DNA of 64,000 nucleotides from Levilactobacillus zymae (lineage in GTDB: Bacteria; Bacillota; Bacilli; Lactobacillales; Lactobacillaceae): positions 1,612,001-1,676,000 of the forward strand of contig NZ_JAVLAS010000001.1 in the NCBI RefSeq assembly GCF_032190635.1, given 5' to 3'. Positions 16,703 through 25,564 of this stretch are shown piece after piece. Under the pieces are notes generated by a model. It worked only from the letters and a program-made list of their open reading frames with translations. It had not been told where the DNA came from and made no database searches. The position numbers and the translations under genes were made by a program. Each line of letters starts with the position of its first letter. Within the stretch, counting starts at the first letter, position 1.

Positions 16703-17986
16703 ATGAACCCTATAGATAATAATATAAAATTTTCACTCAGTATTAAAGACCCAAATGTTATTTTTTTCAGTTATAAGCATCAATTCATAAAATCAAAACC
16801 TGCTAAAGTCTATGTTGCCAATGTAAAAGCCACTTATACAAGGTGTCCTCAATGTGGTTTTGAAAACTTTAGTCATAACGGACACTATGTGTCACGCGTT
16901 TCATATCCGTCGGCCAACGCTAGTGAGCCCGTCTATCTTGAACTTCATAAAGAACGATTAATCTGTAAAAATTGTGGAAACTCGGTAATGGCAACAACAG
17001 ACCTCGTCAATAAGTATTGTAATATTTCCAAAGCTACCAGACAAAAAATATTCATGCATCTTCAGGATGATCGTACTCAGACTAGTATTGCTTTAGATAA
17101 TAGTGTTTCTCCCAGTACCGTTTGTCGCTATTTAGACAACTATGATGATCTATTTCGGAGAAATTATCATTCTTTACCTGAGCACTTATCTATGGATGAA
17201 TTTCGTGGTGTTGGCGGCGATTTCCACTTTCTTTGTATTAACGGTGATGGTGATCATGAAATTCAACAGATCCTACCGGATCGCTTTAAACAAACTATTA
17301 TTGATTACTTTAATAAGTTTGACAGCACCGCTAGAAAGCAAGTAAAGACAGTTTCTCTGGACCTTAATAGTTACTATCAAGATATCGCCAGATTGGTATT
17401 TCCAAATGCCAAAATAATTGTCGATCGTTTTCATATTGTTGCGATGATGACTAGATCTTTTAACCAAAGTCGCGTTCAAATTATGAAAGAATACAAGAAA
17501 CAATCCAAGGAATATCGGATGCTTAAATTCTCCTGGAAACTTTATTTAAAACACTTCGATGAGCTTGAGATTAAAAAAACATTTTTCGATCGACACCTTA
17601 GGAAACAAGTAACTCAACTCGAAAGAGTTCAGTTAGGTCTAGATGTTGATGAAAGACTGTTAAATACTTATAACGCCATGCAAGGCATTATGATATGTCT
17701 TAAAAATCACGACAAAGATGGTCTTGTTCAATATTTATATAACAACGATAAGCTTAGCTCGCAAATGAAAGATGTTTTAACCACATTTAAAAAGAATCTT
17801 GAAATAGTCCTCAATGCCAGTGAATCAAAGTATTCTAATGGTCCAATTGAAGGGATCAATAGAATGATTAAGCAAATTCAAAGAACTGCCTTCGGTTTCC
17901 GAAATTATCACCACTTAGTTTCAAGAGTTAAATTACAACAAATGAGAACCAAACCAAACAAAAAGACACTGTTAGAAGTTGCATAA
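16703..17986 (+). CDS. ISL3-family transposase
   Basis: 427 residues. An N-terminal zinc ribbon is formed by CPQCGF and CKNCGN, followed by a helix-turn-helix (QTSIALDNSVSPSTVCRYL) that binds the inverted repeats. The DDE catalytic core includes LSMDEF, SLDLNSYYQDIARLVFPNAKIIVDRFHI and a C-terminal Glu in SNGPIEGINRMIKQIQRTAFGFRN, the hallmark of ISL3 transposases. The frame is intact and the flanking repeats are complete, so the element may still move. GGATGTGAG lies before the ATG. Codon use is AT-rich, unlike the host genes around it. Its transcription runs toward topA, convergent with it. Confidence 0.95.
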   Translation: MNPIDNNIKFSLSIKDPNVIFFSYKHQFIKSKPAKVYVANVKATYTRCPQCGFENFSHNGHYVSRVSYPSANASEPVYLELHKERLICKNCGNSVMATTDLVNKYCNISKATRQKIFMHLQDDRTQTSIALDNSVSPSTVCRYLDNYDDLFRRNYHSLPEHLSMDEFRGVGGDFHFLCINGDGDHEIQQILPDRFKQTIIDYFNKFDSTARKQVKTVSLDLNSYYQDIARLVFPNAKIIVDRFHIVAMMTRSFNQSRVQIMKEYKKQSKEYRMLKFSWKLYLKHFDELEIKKTFFDRHLRKQVTQLERVQLGLDVDERLLNTYNAMQGIMICLKNHDKDGLVQYLYNNDKLSSQMKDVLTTFKKNLEIVLNASESKYSNGPIEGINRMIKQIQRTAFGFRNYHHLVSRVKLQQMRTKPNKKTLLEVA

Positions 17987-18000
17987 CTTCTAACAGTGTC
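17965..18000 (-). terminator. Perfect hairpin over the transposase stop codon
   Basis: GACACTGTTAGAAGTT (17965-17980) is perfectly repeated inverted at 17985-18000 with loop GCAT; the stem covers the last codons of the transposase gene. On the minus strand the stem is followed by TTTTTG, so it can stop transcription that enters from topA. On the plus strand no T run follows. Confidence 0.6.
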
Positions 18001-18036
18001 CCAAATTCATCTATCAACAGGATTTGACAAAGAGCC

Positions 18037-18066
18037 AAAACGTAAACCCCGCGGGCTTACGTTTTT
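18037..18066 (-). terminator. Terminator of topA
   Basis: The stem pairs 18053-18066 with 18037-18049 around CCGC. The distal arm is part of the target-site duplication of the ISL3 element, so insertion left the hairpin intact but shortened the T run behind it to about four. Confidence 0.75.
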
Positions 18067-18071
18067 GGCAT

Positions 18072-20183
18072 TTATTTCTGAGGTGCTTCTTCGTAGTCGC
18101 CGTTGGGGCAGACAATCTGACTGCCGCCGCGGATCTTCTTTAAGACCAGGTAGTGCCCGTCCTTCGGGCAATCCCGGCCGACCGGCTTATCCCAGGAGAC
18201 AAAGTCACAATCCGGATAACGCGAACAACCGTAGAAAATCCGGTTCTTCTTGGACTTGCGTTCGATGACTTGGCCCTGGTGACAAACCGGGCAGGTCACG
18301 CCGATTTCCTTGACGATCGGCTTGGTATTGCGGCAATCGGGGAAGCGTGAACAAGCATAGAACTTCCCGTAACGCCCCATCTTAATGACCATTGGGGCCC
18401 CACAAATATCACAGTCGAAACCAGCGGGTTCATCGCGAATCTGAATCTTCTCGATGGCGTCTTCGGCGTGAGCGACTTCCGTGGAAAATGGCTTGTAGAA
18501 GTTGTCGACGACCTTGACCCAGTCCTGCTTACCGGCTTCGATGCCGTCCAACTCGTCTTCTAGGTCGGCCGTGAAGCCCACGTTGACGATGTCGGGGAAG
18601 TAGTCCTTGATAATCTTATCGACGATCTCCCCCAACTCGGTGGGTTCAAACCGCCGACCGACGAGCTTTACGTAGTACCGACGTTGAATGGTATCCAGCG
18701 TTGGCGCGTAGGTCGAGGGCCGGCCCACGCCGTTTTCTTCTAAGGCCTTAATCAGGTTGGCTTCGGAGTAGCGTGCCGGCGGCTGAGTAAAGTGTTGGGC
18801 CGGATCGGTCTTGGCCAGGGTAACCTGGTCGCCGATTTCGAGGTCGGGTAACAGGTTATCCTTTTCCTTACCGTCCTTGTAGATCTTCAAGAACCCTTCA
18901 AACTTCATCTTCGACCCGTTGGCCCGGAAGGTCACGCCGTTTTGTTCGATGGTCACGGCCATGGTATCCATCACCGCGTTGGTCATCTGACTGGCCACGA
19001 AGCGGTTCCAGATCAACTGGTATAACCGGAATTGGTCCCGGTTCAAGCGATCCTTGAGGCTGGCCGGGGTCCGGTAGACCGAGGTCGGCCGGATGGCTTC
19101 GTGGGCGTCTTGGGCGCCTTCAGGCAGCTTCCCCTTGATGGGTTTGGTCGCCGCGTACTCGGCTCCGTACTTTTCGTGTAAGAACGTCGAAGCTTCGTGC
19201 TTGGCTAAACTCGAAATCCGGGTGGAGTCGGTCCGCATATAGGTGATAAGCCCCTGCGTGCCTTCCTTACCCAGGTTAATCCCTTCGTAGAGCTGTTGGG
19301 CGGCCATCATGGTCTTACGCGTCCGGAAGTTCAGCTTCCGGTTGGCGTCCTGTTGCATGGAACTGGTGGTAAACGGTGGTTGCGGGGAACGCTTCCGTTC
19401 CTTACGTACCACGTTGGTGACGTCGAAGGCCTGACTCTTGTCGAGCTGACTTAAGATAGCTTGCACGGCGGCGTTATCCTTTAAGCCGTGCTTCTTCCCC
19501 TTCAAGCCGTAAAAGCTGGCGTCAAATTGATGCCGGGCCTTCTTGAAACTTCCGTCGATGGTCCAGTATTCTTCGGGCTTAAAGGCCTTAATCTCGTTTT
19601 CCCGTTCAATGATCAGCGCTAAGGCGATCGATTGAACCCGGCCGGCACTCAGGCCCTTCTTGACCTTCTTCCACAGCAGTGGTGAGATCGAGTACCCCAC
19701 CAACCGGTCCAGAATCCGGCGCGCCTGTTGGGCGTTGACCAAATCCATATCGATGGTCCGCGGCGTCTTGAAGGCTTCCTTGACGGCGTCCTTGGTGATT
19801 TCGTTAAAGGTGACCCGGTTCTTATCCGTCACGTCTAAGTTCAAGATGTGGGCGAGATGCCAGGCAATCGATTCCCCTTCTCGGTCGGGGTCAGACGCCA
19901 GGTAAACGGCCTTGGCCTTCTTGGCCTCTGACCGCAAGCCCTTGATGACGTCGCCCTTCCCCCGAATGGAGATGTAGTGGGGATCGTAGTCGTGGTCAAA
20001 ATCGATGCCCATGGAACTCTTCGGCAGGTCGCGCACGTGACCCAGACTCGGGACCACCTTGTAAGTCCGCCCCAGATACTTTTCAATGGTCTTGGCTTTG
20101 GCGGGTGATTCCACAATCACCAATTTTTTTTGCGTTTTTTTTCGTTTATGGGTGCTGGTTTTAGTTTTCGCCTTGGTTGGCAA
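18072..20183 (-). CDS. topA: DNA topoisomerase I
   Basis: 703 residues, the usual length in lactobacilli. Type IA topoisomerase that relaxes negative supercoils through a covalent tyrosine link. The TOPRIM domain begins [20 protein letters not shown] and contains DPDREGE (98-104). The active-site Tyr315 is in [14 protein letters not shown]. The C-terminal end holds zinc-ribbon modules with CxxC and [10 protein letters not shown] / [10 protein letters not shown] pairs. A Lys-rich extension precedes the catalytic domain. In relatives topA is directly followed by xerC; here an ISL3 element separates them. It lies 133 bp downstream of dprA. Confidence 0.97.
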   Translation of the reverse strand: MPTKAKTKTSTHKRKKTQKKLVIVESPAKAKTIEKYLGRTYKVVPSLGHVRDLPKSSMGIDFDHDYDPHYISIRGKGDVIKGLRSEAKKAKAVYLASDPDREGESIAWHLAHILNLDVTDKNRVTFNEITKDAVKEAFKTPRTIDMDLVNAQQARRILDRLVGYSISPLLWKKVKKGLSAGRVQSIALALIIERENEIKAFKPEEYWTIDGSFKKARHQFDASFYGLKGKKHGLKDNAAVQAILSQLDKSQAFDVTNVVRKERKRSPQPPFTTSSMQQDANRKLNFRTRKTMMAAQQLYEGINLGKEGTQGLITYMRTDSTRISSLAKHEASTFLHEKYGAEYAATKPIKGKLPEGAQDAHEAIRPTSVYRTPASLKDRLNRDQFRLYQLIWNRFVASQMTNAVMDTMAVTIEQNGVTFRANGSKMKFEGFLKIYKDGKEKDNLLPDLEIGDQVTLAKTDPAQHFTQPPARYSEANLIKALEENGVGRPSTYAPTLDTIQRRYYVKLVGRRFEPTELGEIVDKIIKDYFPDIVNVGFTADLEDELDGIEAGKQDWVKVVDNFYKPFSTEVAHAEDAIEKIQIRDEPAGFDCDICGAPMVIKMGRYGKFYACSRFPDCRNTKPIVKEIGVTCPVCHQGQVIERKSKKNRIFYGCSRYPDCDFVSWDKPVGRDCPKDGHYLVLKKIRGGSQIVCPNGDYEEAPQK

Positions 20184-20316
20184 TGCGCATTACTCCCTCA
20201 AAAGGTTGGACGGGACCCCACTGATACCGGGGTTACTCAGCCCAACGCATTTATTTATCCGGCGAGTGACAGGCTCGCGAATCTTTTCACTATAATCCCA
20301 CACATGATATTTCAAG

Positions 20317-21210
20317 TCAGGGGCGCTTGTCAACTAAAAGTTCTTCCATTATATGTTCCGAATTAAGGATGGGCTTGGCCCCCGCGAGGATCAATTCGTT
20401 AGTCCCCACCGAATTTTTCCCGTCGATATTGCCCGGCACGGCCAGGACGTTACGGTTCTCCTGTAACGCAAAATTGGCCGTGATTAGCGACCCAGAATGG
20501 TGAGCGGCCTCCACCACCAGGACGCTTTGGCATAATCCGGCAATGATCCGATTCCGTTCCACGAAATGGTGCTTGGCTCCCCTGGCGTCCCAGGGGTACT
20601 CCGAGACCACCAGGTGGGCTTGGCACAATTGATCCATTAACGCGCGGTTCTTGGCCGGGTAGCAGCGCCCCAACTCGGTCCCCACCACCGCGATGGTGGT
20701 CCCCCCGTGGGCTAAGGCCACCTGGTGGGTCAACGTATCGACCCCCTGGGCTAACCCCGAGATCAGGCAGACCCCCTGACGACTGACGGCCGGTAAGAGC
20801 TGGCGCATGGCCCGAAAGGCGTAGTCCGTGGGGTGCCGCGACCCCACCACGGCTAGCGGCGGCCGGGTGACCAGGTCGAGTCTCCCCTGAAAATACAGGA
20901 CCACGGGCGGTTCGTAAATCTCACGCAGTAATGCCGGGTAGTGGCGATCCGCCAGCGTTACCGCCCGACACCGGGTCAAGCTGGCCGTCACGGCGTGAGC
21001 CAGGACGTCGGTGAACAGCTGGCGGCGCAGGGCCATCGCCCGTTTAGCCGGCAAATGGACGGCGGCTAACAGGTAATCGAGGGTTTCGGGCGTCAGGGGT
21101 AACAGCTGGGGATGATCGACCAGCCACCGCCAGCAGACCAACGCACTATGCCGACCGACACCAGCTATTAAGGGAAAACGCAATAAAAAATCACGGGCTG
21201 TTAAGGGCAA
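20317..21210 (-). CDS. dprA: DNA processing protein DprA (Smf)
   Basis: 297 residues from a TTG at 21210, eight bases after AGGAGG; a GTG at 21219 overlaps that site and is less likely. DprA binds incoming single-stranded DNA during natural transformation and loads RecA. The Rossmann-like core shows the family motifs VVGSRHPTDYA, LISGLAQGVDTLTHQVAL, TIAVVGTELGRCYPAKN and the VERNRIIAGL / HSGSLITANFAL block. An N-terminal SAM-like helical region is present; the C-terminal winged helix of some species is missing, as is common in lactobacilli. It lies between rnhB and topA, the usual order. Confidence 0.95.
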   Translation of the reverse strand: MPLTARDFLLRFPLIAGVGRHSALVCWRWLVDHPQLLPLTPETLDYLLAAVHLPAKRAMALRRQLFTDVLAHAVTASLTRCRAVTLADRHYPALLREIYEPPVVLYFQGRLDLVTRPPLAVVGSRHPTDYAFRAMRQLLPAVSRQGVCLISGLAQGVDTLTHQVALAHGGTTIAVVGTELGRCYPAKNRALMDQLCQAHLVVSEYPWDARGAKHHFVERNRIIAGLCQSVLVVEAAHHSGSLITANFALQENRNVLAVPGNIDGKNSVGTNELILAGAKPILNSEHIMEELLVDKRP

Positions 21211-21253
21211 TTCGCCCACCTCCTAAGGATTAGCTTTAGGAGTAACTCCGTGA

Positions 21254-22051
21254 TTAGTCGGTCATTATTTGACGAACCGGGGCAAAACTCCGCCGGTGAA
21301 TCGGGGTGACCCCCAGTTTCCGGAGGCCGGCGAGGTGCTCGGCGGTCCCGTACCCGGCGTTTTGCGCAAAGCCGTACCCCGGATAGAGACGATCGTAGCT
21401 GGCCATCAGGTGATCGCGGTAGACCTTGGCCACGATGCTGGCCGCCGCCACGCTGGCACTCTTGGCGTCACCCTTAATCAGCCGCGTCTGGGGCAGCGCT
21501 ACGGGGATTTGCATGGCATCGACGATCAGATGGTCGGGCGCCAGTCCTAACCCCAAGACGGCCCGCTGCATGGCCACCCTGGTCGCCTGGTAAATGTTCA
21601 ACCGATCGATCAGTTCCCGGTTGGCCACGCCAATGCTAACGGCCTGAGCCCGGTCCAAAATGATCGGGTAGAGTCGTTCGCGTTCCTTGGCCGTGAGTTG
21701 CTTGGAATCGTTGACCAGCGGCACGTCGAAGTCCGGCGGTAGGATCACCGCGCTGGTAATCACCGGCCCGGCCAGTGGCCCGCGGCCCACCTCGTCGATC
21801 CCGGCGACCAGTTGTCCGGCCTGCCAGAGTCGCCGTTCGTAATACAGCCGGTGTTGAAAGGCCGCCTCGGCCTCGGCCTGCTTGGCCAACCGCCGTTGGA
21901 TCTGCTGGTAGAGTTGTTGGGCGCCCTTGCGCGGATCGGCCTGTAAGGACGTCAACCGCGCGTCGGTGGCCGTGGTCACGTCGTGCAGGTCTTGGCGCAA
22001 TTGCGCCAGACTGGGACGCTTCGGAGTCGACTCGCCGGTGGCTTTAGGCAT
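21254..22051 (-). CDS. rnhB: Ribonuclease HII
   Basis: 265 residues from the ATG at 22051; a GTG three codons earlier is possible. RNase HII removes single ribonucleotides and RNA primers from DNA. Catalytic acidic residues are in the motifs [15 protein letters not shown] (Asp-Glu), [11 protein letters not shown] (Asp), and [21 protein letters not shown] (second Asp). An N-terminal extension of about 85 residues with a coiled, charged character (the usual RnhB N-terminal region of Bacilli) precedes the catalytic domain. The start overlaps the end of rbgA by a few bases, so the two are translationally coupled. rbgA-rnhB-dprA-topA is the standard Bacilli order. Confidence 0.95.
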   Translation of the reverse strand: MPKATGESTPKRPSLAQLRQDLHDVTTATDARLTSLQADPRKGAQQLYQQIQRRLAKQAEAEAAFQHRLYYERRLWQAGQLVAGIDEVGRGPLAGPVITSAVILPPDFDVPLVNDSKQLTAKERERLYPIILDRAQAVSIGVANRELIDRLNIYQATRVAMQRAVLGLGLAPDHLIVDAMQIPVALPQTRLIKGDAKSASVAAASIVAKVYRDHLMASYDRLYPGYGFAQNAGYGTAEHLAGLRKLGVTPIHRRSFAPVRQIMTD

Positions 22052-22910
22052 TGCCGTCACCGTCTCCGGCCTTGGGGGCTCGGTCCAGCGTAAAGCCGCC
22101 GAGTTTCTTATGCCGGGCGTCTAAAATCAAGCGTTCGCTGGCCCGTTCGTAATCGTCGCGCATCCCCAGATTAGCGGTGATCTTTAGTAACAGGTCCACG
22201 TCGCTTAACTCGAGGTCGGCCGCGGTTAGCCGGTAACGTTCCTGTACGGCGGCGGAGTGATACTGGCGGAAGAACCCTAAGGCAAACAGGGCCACGTCGT
22301 CTTTGGCGTACAGTTTTTCCTTGATGGCACCGGTCAACGCCAACTTTTGGGCCATGCTTTGGTCTTTGAACTTGGGCCATAGGATCCCCGGCGTATCGAG
22401 CAGTTCCAGGTGATTGCTGGACCGCAGCCATTGTTGACCCTTGGTGACGCCGGGGGTGTCGCCGACCTGGGCGGCCTTACGCCGCACGAGGTGGTTTAGT
22501 AACGTGGACTTCCCCACGTTGGGGACACCGACGGTCATAGCACGGACGGGCCGTTCTTTGAGCCCCTTGGCCTGCTCGTTAGCCAGTTTATCGGCCAAGA
22601 TGCTTAGCGCAAGCTTGGTGATCTGCTTAGGCGTCACGTTGGCCCGGGAATCGATGGCGATCGCCGGTTGGCCTTGTGCATGATAATAGGCCAGCCAGGC
22701 CGCGGTCTGTTGCGGGTCGGCGAGATCCTTTTTGGTTAAAATGATTAAATGCGGTTTGTGTTGACTGATCCGGGTAACTTCCGGATTACGGGACGCCGCG
22801 GGAATCCGGGCGTCGACCAGTTCGAAGACGATGTCGACCAAGTGGACGTTTTCTTCCATCTGCCGAATCGCTTTGGCCATGTGGCCGGGGAACCATTGAA
22901 TGGTACTCAT
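22044..22910 (-). CDS. rbgA: Ribosome biogenesis GTPase RbgA (YlqF)
   Basis: 288 residues. RbgA is a circularly permuted GTPase needed for late assembly of the 50S subunit. The motif order shows the permutation: G4 LTKKDLAD comes before G1 [12 protein letters not shown] and G3 DTPGI. The N-terminal WFPGHMAKA block and the C-terminal helical domain (the ANTAR-like RNA-binding part) are typical. AAAGGAG precedes the ATG. It is the first gene of the rbgA-rnhB-dprA-topA run on the minus strand. Just upstream lies a large inverted repeat that could affect its expression. Confidence 0.95.
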   Translation of the reverse strand: MSTIQWFPGHMAKAIRQMEENVHLVDIVFELVDARIPAASRNPEVTRISQHKPHLIILTKKDLADPQQTAAWLAYYHAQGQPAIAIDSRANVTPKQITKLALSILADKLANEQAKGLKERPVRAMTVGVPNVGKSTLLNHLVRRKAAQVGDTPGVTKGQQWLRSSNHLELLDTPGILWPKFKDQSMAQKLALTGAIKEKLYAKDDVALFALGFFRQYHSAAVQERYRLTAADLELSDVDLLLKITANLGMRDDYERASERLILDARHKKLGGFTLDRAPKAGDGDGNA

Positions 22911-23240
22911 AAGTTGTACTCCTTTGTAATATCAACGTTTCTAGCACGTTGTCTTATTGTAAAATACGATTTTGTGCCCAATTTGTGCCATGTGGCCATT
23001 CCAAATTGGGCACAAAATTTAATGCACACTAACTTTTCAGTAAAGCTATGGCTTTTAAAATGAAATTCGTTATTTTAGCCTTTTTCGTCAACGACTCTAA
23101 CGAAAAAGGTAAAACGGAATTAATTGACAATCCCATTTTACCATTTTTAACACTATTTAAGATAGCTGTGTTGTTTCCAATACCAGAACCCCTCAAAGAG
23201 AAACTAATCCGGACTAATTTGTGTGTCGGCTTAATCCCCC
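22911..23240. other. Non-coding AT-rich stretch with two long inverted repeats
   Basis: No gene is supported here. Two inverted repeats stand out. The first pairs 22969-22985 with 23002-23018, a perfect 17-bp stem with a 16-base loop that holds a smaller GCCA/TGGC pairing. The second pairs CCTTTTTCGT (23079-23088) with ACGAAAAAGG (23100-23109) and extends outward imperfectly for more than ten further bases. Neither has a T run typical of a terminator. They could be remnants of a miniature element. Confidence 0.6.
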
Positions 23241-23618
23241 TCAGCTGCCCCTTACAATGAGCAAGAACGGATGATCATTGTAATGGGCGAAATATTCCGG
23301 GATCTCACCTTTATAATCTTAGCTCCCGTGAATCACTATCCGGGTGGCCTGTGCTAAATCTTGAATGGGGCGAATTAAAACCCGGTTATCAAAGATGAGT
23401 CGGGGCAGTGGTAAATCGGTGAGCCACGACTATTCATCCTGTTGTAAGACGGCTTTGATTTCCGGCAACGTGTAACAGCCGGTGGTCAAACCGCGACTGC
23501 CAATCGTTAATAAGAAGTCATGAGTCTGCGAATTACTAGCTAACAACCGAATATCGCCCGTCAATTGAATCAAGGTCATATCATCGGGTATAGCGTTAAT
23601 TCCGTCATCGTCAATCAG
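23241..23618 (-). pseudogene. Broken gene of unknown function
   Basis: Reading the minus strand from 23618 gives 125 codons of protein-like sequence (it contains IQLTGDIRLLASNSQTHDFL and EIPEYFAHYNDHPFLLIV) with two in-frame stops, TAG at 23430-23432 and TAA at 23319-23321. No start codon remains: two stops lie just upstream. Hydrophobic and charged residues alternate as in a globular alpha/beta protein, and codon use is host-like, so this seems to be the decayed remainder of a real gene rather than chance. I do not recognise the family. Confidence 0.5.
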
Positions 23619-23620
23619 TC

Positions 23621-23836
23621 CTCTTCACTAGACATGTCCAATACTAGGGCCGACGAATTCTTGGATGAAAATTCGCCGATTCTCGCTAAACGCAAGACGA
23701 AGTGATTAAGGTTAGTATAACGGGAATAGCGACGGTAGACAAGCGGGTCTAAGAAGTGACGGGCAAAACGATTGAGAATAGGAAAAATTAATCGTTTTAC
23801 AGAAATTAGTGGGAGTTTGGGGCGGGAACGCCCCAT
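23621..23836 (-). repeat. Conserved 3' element, copy A
   Basis: About 215 bp downstream of the first secreted-protein gene. It matches the segment at 24692-24877 over its whole length with many substitutions and small gaps; the best block is GGATGAAAATTCGCCGATTC. It ends in a GGGGCG-CGCCCC hairpin. In copy A the minus strand is open for 73 codons (ending RIGEFSSKNSSALVLDMSSEED), but copy B has a stop in the same frame, so present coding is doubtful. Confidence 0.65.
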
Positions 23837-23869
23837 GAGTATAGCGATTCGCGTAGGCGAATCGCGCGA

Positions 23870-23908
23870 CCAACAACCCAGCCAATCAATGATTGGTTGG
23901 GTTGTTGG
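23870..23908 (-). terminator. Terminator of secreted-protein gene A
   Basis: A stem of 19 bp with one mismatch (23870-23888 with 23890-23908) follows the gene. A second hairpin, GCGATTCGC paired with GCGAATCGC, lies at 23844-23865. No strong T run follows either. Confidence 0.55.
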
Positions 23909-23916
23909 ATGAAATA

Positions 23917-24498
23917 TTAATATATCATTGTGTCCATTGGAACCATATTACCATCTGCATCGTATTCAGTCGCTTCATGTGCCAATTCATGTCCTGCATA
24001 ATAATCACGTTGCGATTGGTTGGCTTTCTTAAACCATGTATCAAAATCAGGAAGTGATGACCCGTTCTTATACCCAGGTTTTGGACTATAAACTCGCATA
24101 TCGGTTAATTTAACCCAACCCGCGGCCTTATTTTTAGCATTGGACTTCACATAATACCAAATCATCCAATGACCATTGTGTTTAACTGCCGTGAATTTAG
24201 TACGCTTCCATGAATTCTTGGTATAGTTACCCAAATAGTGATTGGTCTTCAATTTGATATTATTATATGGTCCCGTCATCGTATAGGTGTGGGCTTTCTT
24301 GTTTCGAACTTTATACTTATAGTACTTATGGGTTGGGGTTAAACTCCACTTAGTACGTCGTGAATATTGACCTTTTAATGTGGCCGCTTGAGCCGTCACA
24401 TTATCGGTATTTCCATTAACACCCAACGTGCCAATTCCGGTACCAACCAGCATTAACCCAACACCCATTAAGGCGATAACACTATTCATTTTCTTCAT
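23917..24498 (-). CDS. Secreted protein of unknown function, paralogue A
   Basis: 193 residues. Residues 1-39 are a Sec signal peptide (MKKMNSVIALMGVGLML..., cleavage AQA-A). The mature part has a repeat-like beta region, YYKYKVRNKKAHTYTMTGP followed by LGNYTKNSWKRTKFTAVKHNG and WYYVKSNAKNKAAGWVKL, that resembles the SH3-like and surface-binding modules of lactobacillar exported proteins, and a C-terminal region with DFDTWF and SQRDYYAGHELAHEAT. Its tandem neighbour is a clear paralogue: the signal peptide is nearly identical and the middle is well conserved, while the C-terminus differs. GGGAG precedes the ATG. The gene is AT-rich for this genome. Function unknown; a cell-surface role is inferred. 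Confidence 0.8.
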   Translation of the reverse strand: MKKMNSVIALMGVGLMLVGTGIGTLGVNGNTDNVTAQAATLKGQYSRRTKWSLTPTHKYYKYKVRNKKAHTYTMTGPYNNIKLKTNHYLGNYTKNSWKRTKFTAVKHNGHWMIWYYVKSNAKNKAAGWVKLTDMRVYSPKPGYKNGSSLPDFDTWFKKANQSQRDYYAGHELAHEATEYDADGNMVPMDTMIY

Positions 24499-24691
24499 GC
24501 GGCATTACTCCCTTTTTCATCATGTTTTTCAGGACGTTCCCTTCCTACTATGTATCTATTCTCACGTTAATGACCAGGATTTCACTTTTATAGTCTTGAA
24601 TGGTTTCCATAACTACTAACCTTCTTCTAACCGGTTGTTTAGGACTAGGTGGCATCATCAAGGTACAGGGTAATTGAGCCTTTAAATCAGT

Positions 24692-24877
24692 GCTCTTCAC
24701 TAGACACTAGGTCCGACAAGTCCTTGGATGAAAATTCGCCGATTCTTGCTAATTGCGAGACGGGGTGAACGAGAACAGTGTCGGAGAACAAGCGGATCTA
24801 ACGAGTGATAAAACGATTGAAGCCAAGAAAAATCAATTGTTTTACAGAACTAGTGGGGGTGGGGCGGGAGCGCCCCA
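24692..24877 (-). repeat. Conserved 3' element, copy B
   Basis: Second copy of the element at 23621-23836, in the same place relative to the second secreted-protein gene, with the same orientation. It ends in the GGGGCG-GGAG-CGCCCC hairpin at about 24861-24876. The frame open in copy A is closed here by a TAG. Confidence 0.65.
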
Positions 24878-24902
24878 TATGATAATAGCGATTTGCGCGA
24901 CA

Positions 24903-24933
24903 AATGACCCAACCAATGATCGGTCGGGTCATT
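24903..24933 (-). terminator. Terminator-like hairpin after secreted-protein gene B
   Basis: AATGACCC and GGGTCATT (24903-24910 and 24926-24933) with further pairing inside form a stem-loop directly after the gene, in the position of the paralogue's terminator. Confidence 0.5.
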
Positions 24934-24942
24934 GACTGAATA

Positions 24943-25509
24943 TTAGTAGCTAAGATTTTGAAGTGGGACTTGTTCGCCTTTATAATTAAGTGTAAATGGG
25001 CCACATTGAGCCGCTAACCTGTAGTATCCGCGTTGAGATTTTGATAAACCTTTATACCAAGTATCAAAATCGGCGGCTTCATGCTTAGTAGCTTTGCCGG
25101 GCTTAGGACTAGTTACTTGCATATCGGTTAATTTAATCCATCCGGCTGCCTTATTTTTGGCATTAGATTTCATATAGTAATAAACCATCCAACTACCATT
25201 GTGTTTGACTTGAGTGATTTTAGTTCGAGTCCACTTTTTAGTCTTATAGTTCTTTAAATAATGAATGGTCTTTAATTTTACATTCTTAGATGGACCACTA
25301 ATAGAATAAACTCGACCTTTTTTATTAGCAACTTTATATTGATAGCGACTATTCATAGCATCTTTAGAAATTCGACTATATCCAGTTTTCTTGGCCGCTT
25401 GTGCCATCACATTATCGGTGTTTCCATTAACACCTAAAGTTCCAATCCCGGTACCACCCAACATCAACCCAACGCCCATTAAGGCGATAGCCTTGTTCAT
25501 TTTCTTCAT
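24943..25509 (-). CDS. Secreted protein of unknown function, paralogue B
   Basis: 188 residues, paralogue of the protein at 23917-24498. The signal peptide (MKKMNKAIALMGVGLMLGGTGIGTLGVNGNTDNV...) differs at only a few positions and has the same AQA-A site. The middle keeps YKVANKKGRVYSISGP, LKNYKTKKWTRTK, VKHNGSWMVYYYMKSNAKNKAAGWIKLTDMQV. The C-terminus keeps DFDTWYKGLSKSQRGYY but then differs. AAAAGGGAG precedes the ATG. It lies just downstream of a gene remnant cut by an IS30 element. Cell-surface location is inferred from the signal peptide and the lack of any anchor motif means it may be released. Confidence 0.8.
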   Translation of the reverse strand: MKKMNKAIALMGVGLMLGGTGIGTLGVNGNTDNVMAQAAKKTGYSRISKDAMNSRYQYKVANKKGRVYSISGPSKNVKLKTIHYLKNYKTKKWTRTKITQVKHNGSWMVYYYMKSNAKNKAAGWIKLTDMQVTSPKPGKATKHEAADFDTWYKGLSKSQRGYYRLAAQCGPFTLNYKGEQVPLQNLSY

Positions 25510-25564
25510 CCGTCATTACTCCCTTTTTTCCATATTTTCAGAACATTCCCCGTGATCTTGACAG

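Larger units (their letters stand above)
16563..18036 (+). mobile_element. ISL3-family insertion sequence, complete
   Basis: The element is 1474 bp. Its imperfect terminal inverted repeats begin GGCTCT and share TCCTGTTGAT (16563-16586 and 18013-18036). An exact 8-bp target duplication, AAAACGTA, flanks it at 16555-16562 and 18037-18044; 8 bp is the usual ISL3 value. It carries one intact transposase gene. It is far more AT-rich than the surrounding genes, which points to recent arrival. It is inserted between topA and xerC, in the topA terminator. Confidence 0.95.

Noticed and set aside
23615..23836. 73-codon frame in element copy A as a gene
   Set aside because: The same frame has a stop codon in copy B and there is no ribosome binding site, so current coding is not supported; kept as part of the repeat.
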